A stretch of 15,696 bases of DNA, from NCBI GenBank assembly GCA_024275855.1, contig JAJRYL010000061.1, positions 1-15,696 of the forward strand, given 5' to 3'. Position numbers and translations under genes: made by a program. Of this stretch, positions 6,858 through 12,330 are shown piece after piece; position 1 is the stretch's first letter, and each line of letters starts with the position of its first letter. The notes beneath the pieces are model-generated. The model was given only the letters and a program-made list of their open reading frames with translations, had not been told where the DNA came from and did not search any database. Source of the stretch: Deltaproteobacteria bacterium. Lineage in GTDB: Bacteria; Desulfobacterota; GWC2-55-46; JADFVP01.

Positions 6858-7321
6858 TATTTTGTACTACCGCCCTTTTTAGATTTATTAAAGTCCCTGG
6901 AGAGCGGCTGTTTTTCGGCCTTCGGAAATACAGGTAACCCGGCGATTTCAAGAACAGTAGTACCTGATATTCCTTGAAGTATAACACGGGATTTACCTAT
7001 ATCAATAACTTTTTGTCCGTCCACTTCGCTCTTTTTATAGACCACGTTGCCGTTTATTATCGCCGATGGATTTAGCGTGTTAAAAAAGATAGCGGATAAC
7101 TTCATGTCAGGCGAGTCTATACCCTTTACCAATGAAATGAAGGGGTCGCGCCCCCACTTTACAGCCGCTACGTGAGCCTCCGGCAGGTCTGCTGTAAAAA
7201 TAAGCGACTCCGGATAGCCCCGCCCTCCCTCGGTTGAATAAACGACTGCGGGGGGCAAGAGCAGGCCCGTAACAAGCATAAGTGTGCAGGTCAAAATATC
7301 TACTCTTTTAATAAAAGCCAT
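6857..7321 (-). CDS. PilP/MshK-like periplasmic pilus assembly protein
   Basis: 154 residues. An N-terminal hydrophobic segment (about 8-28) is a signal peptide or membrane anchor. Then comes WGRDPF (56-61), which begins the core of PilP/GspC/GspB-C-terminal-like domains, and MKLSAIFFN, NPSAIINGNVVYKKSEV and VIDIGKSRVIL. The SAIINGxxV pattern is the one seen in MshK and in the C-terminal domain of GspB. Such proteins link the PilNO inner-membrane complex to the secretin. Canonical PilP is a lipoprotein; the only early Cys (C12, in ILTC) is not in a good lipobox, so this copy seems not to be lipidated. The tail (about 137-154) is lysine-rich. It is coupled to pilQ by a one-base overlap, but separated from pilO by a 120-base gap that may hold its own promoter. 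Confidence 0.75.
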   Translation of the reverse strand: MAFIKRVDILTCTLMLVTGLLLPPAVVYSTEGGRGYPESLIFTADLPEAHVAAVKWGRDPFISLVKGIDSPDMKLSAIFFNTLNPSAIINGNVVYKKSEVDGQKVIDIGKSRVILQGISGTTVLEIAGLPVFPKAEKQPLSRDFNKSKKGGSTK

Positions 7322-7332
7322 CGGTCTCTCTT

Positions 7333-7356
7333 TTTACGCTGTAATTTACGCTGTAA
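7333..7356. repeat. Perfect 12-bp tandem repeat of a small palindrome before pilP
   Basis: TTTACGCTGTAA occurs twice head to tail (7333-7344 and 7345-7356). Each copy contains TTAC-GCT-GTAA, a dyad. The pair begins 12 bases upstream of the pilP-like start, between the possible promoter at 7379-7405 and the gene. Tandem dyads at this place are what an operator would look like; no regulator is shown. Confidence 0.8.
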
Positions 7357-7378
7357 TTAAAGTTCGGCTGGTTGAGCT

Positions 7379-7405
7379 GTTATATCGCCTCAAGAGGCCT
7401 TTCAA
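7379..7405 (-). promoter_or_regulatory. Possible internal promoter for pilP-pilQ
   Basis: On the minus strand TTGAAA (7405-7400, 5/6) is followed by TATAAC (7384-7379, 5/6) after 15 bases, shorter than the optimal 17. The spacer holds the inverted repeat GCCTC-AA-GAGGC (7387-7398). The 120-base gap between pilO and pilP is the only real break in the assembly operon. The rest of the gap holds the 12-bp tandem repeat and a weak AGAGAG ribosome-binding sequence before the ATG at 7321. Confidence 0.4.
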
Positions 7406-7441
7406 AGTCACTCTTTTAAACTCTTAGTATCTATTTAAAAG

Positions 7442-8083
7442 TCAGTTGCCGGCGCCGAGTATGTACGCGCTTAAATAGACCTGGGAAGCGAGCCTGCCTG
7501 TTTTTGCCTCGCCGGTGCTCGATAGTGCCGGGGCGGACGCCTCTATCTTAAAATTTTCAATAACCATTACCCGCTCAAGGTTTTCGAGCCGTTCTATATA
7601 ATCGCCGAAAGAGAAGAAACCGGACTCTACGTTCACCTGAAACGGCAGCCTGACAAGGTCTCCTTTGTTCTCCGACGCCAGCGGTTTTATAGAGACTATG
7701 CGAACATCTTCACCGCTGCCCTCCCCTGAAAGCTCATTTAGAAGGTTTAACATCTGGCTCGTAGACGGAAGGCGTTCTTTTAAACTCGCGAGCCTCGACT
7801 TAACCCTCTTTAACTTCTCACCAGACTCAGTTACGGACTTCTCAAGTCCGGCAATAGCCTTGCTCTTTGCCTCAAGCTTAAGTATCTCCGACTCTTTATT
7901 GGATATTTCAAGGCTGAGGCTGCTGAGCTGCTCTACTTTCGACCGGTAGATGTAAGAGTTGAAAAAGAGAGCGAAGAGCACAAGTATAATCACTCCGAGT
8001 AGCTCCGTTCTGTAGCTATTGAGCGCCCTGATATCGATAGACCTTATCCGTTCAATTATAGCTTTACCAGCCATAGATGCCAT
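7442..8083 (-). CDS. pilO: PilO, type IV pilus inner-membrane platform protein
   Basis: 213 residues with the PilO layout: a short cytoplasmic N-terminus, one transmembrane helix (about 28-45, LGVIILVLFALFF), a coiled coil (about 48-105, heptad-like runs such as LSLEISNKESEILKLEAK), then a periplasmic ferredoxin-like domain (about 115-213) with LPFQVNVESGFFSFGDYIERLENLERVM split over two strands and a helix. PilO pairs with PilN and contacts PilP, carrying the link from the cytoplasmic PilM ring to the secretin. The ATG at 8083 has GGGG only three bases upstream; a second ATG at 8074 gives 12-base spacing, so the true start is one or the other. The start overlaps the 3' end of pilN by 20 bases. 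Confidence 0.9.
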   Translation of the reverse strand: MASMAGKAIIERIRSIDIRALNSYRTELLGVIILVLFALFFNSYIYRSKVEQLSSLSLEISNKESEILKLEAKSKAIAGLEKSVTESGEKLKRVKSRLASLKERLPSTSQMLNLLNELSGEGSGEDVRIVSIKPLASENKGDLVRLPFQVNVESGFFSFGDYIERLENLERVMVIENFKIEASAPALSSTGEAKTGRLASQVYLSAYILGAGN

Positions 8084-8678
8084 CTACCCCTTTTTTAAGC
8101 TCCGCATTTACCTCAAAATCGTAAACAATTCCGGTTTCAAGCCCCTTTTTCTGCGTATACACAAGCCGCACATTATGAAAATAACCCGAATTCTCAAGTA
8201 TAAAGATAAGATCGGATACCGCGCTGTTCGTAATTCCGCTGCCGAGCAACCGCACGCGCTTGCTTGCAGTACCCGTTTTACCGGAACCGGTATCGGAAGT
8301 AGTAAGGCTTTTTAACCATACGCCGCCCGGAATGTCGTTGCTCAGACGTTTTAAGACGTTGGACCAGAGCACACGGTCGCGCGTTAGGCCCGAAGCGAGG
8401 TCGAGCCGCTTCTTAAGGTCTACTTCGTCTTTATTTATACCCGACAGTACCGATACGAGCCGCAGGTATTCGGTACTCTTAGAGGCGATTTTCACCCGTT
8501 TCTCTTCAAGCCGTGTCAAGTCCCCGCGCTTTGCGGCGACAGCCGAGTAGACGTTAAAGTAGAGCGCGCTTAACAGAACAACGTATGTAGCGACGGTTAT
8601 GTAAAAGAGCCTCTTTACACGCGCTCTTTTCCAGCTCATCTGAATCTTGAGCGGAATCAGGTTTATTCCCTTAATCAT
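8064..8678 (-). CDS. pilN: PilN, type IV pilus inner-membrane platform protein
   Basis: 204 residues. The N-terminal INLIP motif (5-9), by which PilN binds the cytoplasmic PilM, is intact. It is followed by a basic stretch, one transmembrane helix (about 24-43), a coiled coil (about 48-80) and a periplasmic domain with VLKRLSNDIPGGVWLKSL and a variable Gly/Ser/Thr loop near 132-140. PilN forms heterodimers with PilO. The ATG overlaps the pilM TGA (TGATG), and the 3' end overlaps pilO, a tightly packed arrangement that helps fixed stoichiometry. Confidence 0.92.
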   Translation of the reverse strand: MIKGINLIPLKIQMSWKRARVKRLFYITVATYVVLLSALYFNVYSAVAAKRGDLTRLEEKRVKIASKSTEYLRLVSVLSGINKDEVDLKKRLDLASGLTRDRVLWSNVLKRLSNDIPGGVWLKSLTTSDTGSGKTGTASKRVRLLGSGITNSAVSDLIFILENSGYFHNVRLVYTQKKGLETGIVYDFEVNAELKKGVDGIYGW

Positions 8679-9712
8679 CAGTACCTGCTCAACGCCAGAC
8701 CGGTGGCAATATTTAACGACGGCGATATCGCCATGACCAGTTCTTTGTTTAAGGTTGAAGGTATCTTTATCTTCTTGAACGGATCGTGCCTGAAGCAGCT
8801 AATGCCTATGGTCTCCGAGATAAAATCGTCTATCCCTTTTGTAAGGGAAGAGCCGCCGGCGAGAAAAAGGTTCGGCACGGCGCCGCCCCTGAACTGCGCC
8901 TGAAAGTAATCAATCGACCTGTGTATCTCAATACAGAGCCTCTCGATAAGAGACTTCATAGCTTTCCCCACCTTTTCGGCGTCCTCCTCCGGTACCTCAA
9001 GCCCGTACATCCACTTGTACTCTTCTGCGGCCATGCTGTCTATGTGCAGCCCGGCGGCAATAGATCGTGTGATGTCGTCTCCGCCGAACGTCAACTCGCG
9101 CGTAAAGAGTATGGTTCCCTCGGAGACGATAACAAAACTGCTCGTCGTATCCCTTATCGAGAGTAAAGCGTAGTTGGTGTCTTTCTCCCATTTGTTGTTA
9201 TGGTCGAAAACGGTAAGCAGCGCGGCCGGCACTCCGCTTAAAAGGCGCAGTTCAAGACCGGCGTCTTTAAATGTTGACATCAACCTTTTCGTATCGGAGT
9301 CCCTCGACGCGAAGGCAGATACGGAGAGCTTGTTATCGTCTCCGGATGGCGTAGAAGAGATCATGTAATCGACCACAAGCTCGTCCGCCGGAATGCCCGT
9401 CTCTTTTCTCATCTCCCATATCACGGCCTCTCTAAGGTCTTTATCGGGCATAACGGGAAGGCTCAACTGGCGCGAAATAAGCGAATGGCCAGTTATAACC
9501 GTTGCCGCCCTGTTGCCCGACACTTTATGCGCGCGCAGGCTGTCTTTAATAAAAAGCCCGATCTCGCCGTTTTCAGCTATACCGTCTGGAATCTTCGTAG
9601 AGAAGGCCGCGTTTATTACGGGCGTTCCGGCGCCAAGGTTGAGCTTTACAACCTTAAGGGTGTGCGACCCTACGTGTATGCCTATCAGGCTTTTATCAGA
9701 GAATATCGCCAT
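8678..9712 (-). CDS. pilM: PilM, actin-like cytoplasmic pilus assembly ATPase
   Basis: 344 residues, usual for PilM. The actin/FtsA-like fold shows its nucleotide-binding motifs: phosphate-1 loop IGIHVGSHTLKVVKL (10-24), a second loop near YALLSIRDTTSSFVIV (about 180-195), and the adenosine motif NLFLAGGSSLTKGI (about 282-295). PilM forms a cytoplasmic ring bound to the N-terminus of PilN and signals to the motor ATPases. The ATG at 9712 lies one base after the TAA of the TPR gene. No motor ATPase (PilB/PilT) or PilC lies in the window, so these must be elsewhere. Confidence 0.92.
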   Translation of the reverse strand: MAIFSDKSLIGIHVGSHTLKVVKLNLGAGTPVINAAFSTKIPDGIAENGEIGLFIKDSLRAHKVSGNRAATVITGHSLISRQLSLPVMPDKDLREAVIWEMRKETGIPADELVVDYMISSTPSGDDNKLSVSAFASRDSDTKRLMSTFKDAGLELRLLSGVPAALLTVFDHNNKWEKDTNYALLSIRDTTSSFVIVSEGTILFTRELTFGGDDITRSIAAGLHIDSMAAEEYKWMYGLEVPEEDAEKVGKAMKSLIERLCIEIHRSIDYFQAQFRGGAVPNLFLAGGSSLTKGIDDFISETIGISCFRHDPFKKIKIPSTLNKELVMAISPSLNIATGLALSRY

Positions 9713-9713
9713 T

Positions 9714-10442
9714 TTATTCGGTAGCCCTAAGTTCCTTTATCCGTTTTTTTACCGCGTTCCGTTCTTTCACCGTCTCAAACTTCAAGTACTCCTCGTACAG
9801 ACGCCGCGCTTTGGTGAACTTTGCGTTCTTCTCGTACTCTACGGCCATATTAAAGTAGGCCGGTTGAAATTCAGGCTTAATCTCAATGGCCTTGTTGTAA
9901 AGCGCTATAGCCTCTTTCGATTTTCCGATAGAGGCGAGCACGGCGCCGTAATTATTTATAGCTTCGGCGTAATCGTGCTTTAAAGAGAGCGCGCGTGTAA
10001 AGTGTTTGCGCGCAAGCTCTACCTGCGAGTCTTCAAAGTAGACCAGCCCCAGGTTGTTGTGCAGTACCGGGTCGTCAGGTCTCGCCTTAAGCTCCGCCTT
10101 GAAGAGCTTAATCGCCTCTTTGTACTTGCCCGCCCGGTAAAGGAATATAGCTTCTACAGTAGCTTTACTCCGCTCTTTTTTTACCTCAACGCCCGGCCCT
10201 GCCGCCTTAACCGCTGTTTCGAACGAACCGGTTTTAAGGTTTTGTGCCGGCCCGGTTCCGGTTTCAGGAATATACTTTAAGAGATAGACGGCCCCAAAAA
10301 GAAGAATCGCTACAACCATTACGGCAAAGAGTACTTTTTTTCTTCTGTTCTCACTCTTTACGGCGGTTGTTCCCGTACCCTGTTTAGGCGCGACGCCGGC
10401 GCTTGAGTCGAGTTTTTTTAATGCTTGATGTATTAGGCTCAT
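9714..10442 (-). CDS. TPR membrane protein, MshN/GspB-like
   Basis: 242 residues. The N-terminus MSLIHQALKKLD resembles the conserved N-terminal motif of MshN and GspB/ExeB proteins. A basic segment (32-36) precedes a transmembrane helix (about 37-55, VLFAVMVVAILLFGAVYLL). After a linker, about four tetratricopeptide repeats run from about 95 to 226 (KYKEAIKLFKAELKARPDD, HNNLGLVYFE, INNYGAVLASIGKSKEAIAL, YFNMAVEYEKN), exposed to the periplasm if the topology is N-in. It lies six bases after the ExeA-like gene; the TGA of that gene is part of the TGAGGA ribosome-binding sequence used here. In MSHA and ExeAB systems the same pairing of an ATPase with such a protein is needed for secretin assembly or placement; that role here is inference. 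Confidence 0.82.
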   Translation of the reverse strand: MSLIHQALKKLDSSAGVAPKQGTGTTAVKSENRRKKVLFAVMVVAILLFGAVYLLKYIPETGTGPAQNLKTGSFETAVKAAGPGVEVKKERSKATVEAIFLYRAGKYKEAIKLFKAELKARPDDPVLHNNLGLVYFEDSQVELARKHFTRALSLKHDYAEAINNYGAVLASIGKSKEAIALYNKAIEIKPEFQPAYFNMAVEYEKNAKFTKARRLYEEYLKFETVKERNAVKKRIKELRATE

Positions 10443-10448
10443 TTTTCC

Positions 10449-11411
10449 TCAGGGCAGTAGGAACAGAACGCCGGCCTTGGCTATTATCGCCCCGCCCCAT
10501 AAAATTCCAACGCCGAAGGCCGAGACGAAACTCAGGGCCGCGACGTACGGAGTGAAACGGGATAAAAAACCGCCCCTTGCCTGCCTGTCGGCGGAACCGA
10601 AGTACCCCTCGGCTCTAAGCTCCTTTACGGCCTCGGCAGCCTCTATAACGCCAACCTCGCGTGTGCCCTTGATATAGGCCGCTGTCATCGAACGGTCGCA
10701 CAGTATATTTATCATTCTCGGTATGCCGCCGGAGGCGCCGAAAAGAGCGTCTACGGCAGGGTCGGTAAACTCCACGGAACCTGAGCCGCCGGCTATATAG
10801 AGCCTGTTTCGTATATACGACCCTGTCTCTTTTCTATCGAGCGGACACAGATCGTACCGTACCGCTATCCGCTGGTTCAACTGCCTCAGCTCACGGGTGC
10901 CGAGTTTATCTTTAAGTTCGGGCTGCCCTATAAGAATTATCTGAATAAGCTTCTCGCTCTCTGTCTCAAGGTTCGATATCAACCTCAGCATCTCAAGCGC
11001 GCGAGCGCTCAGGTTCTGCGCCTCGTCAATTATCACTACCGAGTTGCCGCCCTTTTTAGTAACTTCGAGCAGAAAAGCGTTTAGAACGTCGAGGTGCGAC
11101 TTTACGCCCTGCTCTTCGCTCTTCAGGCCAAGGTCGGTCGTTACGCTCTTTAAAAGCTCGACAGGGCCGAGCAACGGGTTGAGTATCAACGCCGTCTCTA
11201 CGTTATCGGCGAGCGTTTCAAGCAACGCCCTGCTTATTGTAGTCTTGCCGGTGCCTACCTCGCCCGTTAGAACTATAAAACCCTTGCGTTTATTAATGCC
11301 GTACCGCAGCAGTTCTATCGCCTCGCGGTGTTTGGTGCCGAGGTAAAGAAACTTCGGGTCCGGGGTAACATGAAAGGGCATCTCTTTAAGATAGAAAAAC
11401 TTCTGATACAT
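10449..11411 (-). CDS. ExeA/MshM-type AAA+ ATPase with C-terminal membrane segment
   Basis: 320 residues. The start YFLKEMPFHVTPDP-like region (YLKEMPFHVTPDPKFLYL, 7-24) and the fold match ExeA/GspA/MshM ATPases. Walker A is GEVGTGKT (50-57), Walker B VVIIDEAQN (125-133), then IGQPEL (161-166), NQRIAVRYDL and the sensor-2 region SGGIPRMINILCDR (227-240). The C-terminus (about 287-319) is strongly hydrophobic and could be one long helix or a hairpin. Aeromonas ExeA continues past its membrane helix into a peptidoglycan-binding domain; this protein stops at the membrane. The ATG at 11411 lies four bases after the MerR-like gene's stop, with GAGGGG and GAGG upstream. Confidence 0.88.
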   Translation of the reverse strand: MYQKFFYLKEMPFHVTPDPKFLYLGTKHREAIELLRYGINKRKGFIVLTGEVGTGKTTISRALLETLADNVETALILNPLLGPVELLKSVTTDLGLKSEEQGVKSHLDVLNAFLLEVTKKGGNSVVIIDEAQNLSARALEMLRLISNLETESEKLIQIILIGQPELKDKLGTRELRQLNQRIAVRYDLCPLDRKETGSYIRNRLYIAGGSGSVEFTDPAVDALFGASGGIPRMINILCDRSMTAAYIKGTREVGVIEAAEAVKELRAEGYFGSADRQARGGFLSRFTPYVAALSFVSAFGVGILWGGAIIAKAGVLFLLP

Positions 11412-11415
11412 GGCC

Positions 11416-11691
11416 TCAGCCCCTCTTTTTCACGGCCCCGGCCGCTGTGCCGTTGCCGCCTGTCGCCGCGCTTATATCTTCTGTAGCCTTGGCAAAAGCC
11501 ATCTTGTGCCTGAAGCCCATCTGAAGGTACTTCCAGAGAGTTTGAATCATTAAAAAATCTTTTTTAGAGTACTCTCTGATTTCATTGTCTCCGGCCTGTA
11601 CCCTGCGGGGTTTTATATACCCCTTCTGCTCAAGATAGTAGAGTTTGTGGCGGGGGATACCGGTCTTTTCAAGAATCTGAGACGTCTTCAT
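11416..11691 (-). CDS. Short MerR-type DNA-binding protein
   Basis: 91 residues. The N-terminal 70 residues follow the MerR winged helix: helix-turn-helix KTSQILEKTGIPRHKLYYLE (2-21), wing GYIKPRR...NEIREYSKKDF (24-46), then helix LMIQTLWKYLQMGF. There is no dimerisation coiled coil of normal length and no effector-binding domain; the tail (about 75-91) is Gly/Ala-rich and low in complexity. The start is ATG at 11691 with a strong AGGAG eight bases upstream, the best ribosome site in the window. As first gene of the assembly module it may regulate the pil operon, but that is inferred from position only. Confidence 0.82.
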   Translation of the reverse strand: MKTSQILEKTGIPRHKLYYLEQKGYIKPRRVQAGDNEIREYSKKDFLMIQTLWKYLQMGFRHKMAFAKATEDISAATGGNGTAAGAVKKRG

Positions 11692-11886
11692 CGTAACTGC
11701 TCCTAAATTTTTATAGAACCGGATTAAAAATATCTATTAGTAATTGGTATATCGGTATATAGAAAAAGAGACTTAAATTTATTTATAAAAATATTTTTCT
11801 ACACCTCTAACCCCTTATTTTAAAGGGCAAGTTCATTACTCTGTCTGCTTTTAATAATCAAAGGGGTTTTTTCGGTTACGCTTTAG
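11692..11886 (-). promoter_or_regulatory. AT-rich regulatory interval before the assembly operon
   Basis: A gap of 195 bases between the secreted-protein frame and the MerR-like gene, much richer in A/T than the genes. It holds a strong ribosome-binding site (AGGAG at 11703-11699), a weak promoter candidate (TTAGAG at 11810-11805, then 17 bases, then TATAAA at 11787-11782), a direct repeat GGTATAT/GGTATAT (11746-11752, 11754-11760), the palindrome AAAAATATTTTT (11787-11798) and an 8-bp inverted repeat (11809-11868). I see no recognisable riboswitch, tRNA or convincing sigma54 element by eye. Confidence 0.45.
11809..11872 (+). repeat. 8-bp inverted repeat with a T-tract on the plus strand
   Basis: AACCCCTT (11809-11816) is the exact reverse complement of AAGGGGTT (11861-11868). 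The second arm runs into TTTTTT (11867-11872) on the plus strand. A shorter competing stem, CCCTT with AAGGG (11812-11816 with 11823-11827), is nested inside. The 44-base loop is long for a terminator. No plus-strand gene is visible that it would serve. Confidence 0.45.
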
Positions 11887-12330
11887 TCAGTGCGTCTCGT
11901 GCCACTCTATAACATCTATAGTAGTGGCGCAGACTCCGCCGACCGTAATCGTGTCTGTAACGGAGCGGTACTGGTCGTTCGTACCGCCGTCCGAAAAGAA
12001 GAGACCGCTCTCGGGAGGCGGAGCTGAGTTGCTAAGGGGGGTATAGGTTCCGGGGGTAAAGGCGGCGCCTACTAAAGACGGGCCGAACTGAACGCCTGTA
12101 ACGGTTGTATTGGCCGGTATGGTAACGGGCGACGCGAGGTAGGCGATATAGATACTGCTGCCCACGGTAGAGGAGTCGTTAAACGAGAAGTAGCTAAGGG
12201 TGTCGAGGGTCATAGAGAGCGTAGGGTGGAGGTTTCTTATATCCATCGTAAAGGAGACGGATACACCGCACTCCACGCTTACCGGTGTCGGGGCGAGCGA
12301 GCCCCAGTACTGAAGGTTGGGTCTGTTCAA
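11887..12330 (-). CDS. Likely displaced C-terminal domain of the secreted Ig-like protein
   Basis: A 147-codon frame from a TTG at 12330 to TGA at 11887. The TTG shares bases with the stop of the preceding gene (TTGA). The product is extracellular in character: beta-rich, Ser/Thr/Pro-rich, with VSVECGVSVSFTMDIRN (17-33) like the start of an Ig-fold domain and a C-terminal VIEWHETH. It has no signal peptide and no Shine-Dalgarno, so as a separate protein it would stay in the cytoplasm. The previous protein ends right after a complete Ig-like domain, and a -1 shift at ACG GGT TGA would join the two directly. I therefore read it as the last domain of one protein split by a frameshift, a sequencing error or a recoding site; separate translation by coupling is the alternative. 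Confidence 0.6.
   Translation of the reverse strand: MNRPNLQYWGSLAPTPVSVECGVSVSFTMDIRNLHPTLSMTLDTLSYFSFNDSSTVGSSIYIAYLASPVTIPANTTVTGVQFGPSLVGAAFTPGTYTPLSNSAPPPESGLFFSDGGTNDQYRSVTDTITVGGVCATTIDVIEWHETH

Noticed and set aside
8997..9191. 64-codon minus-strand frame inside pilM
   Set aside because: Out of frame with pilM, which is intact across the region; product is His/Arg-rich with no recognisable fold.
11692..11886. Possible c-di-GMP or other riboswitch before the assembly operon
   Set aside because: I looked for a GEMM-like or other known conserved core on the minus strand and did not see one; the region is AT-rich and its stems are weak on that strand.
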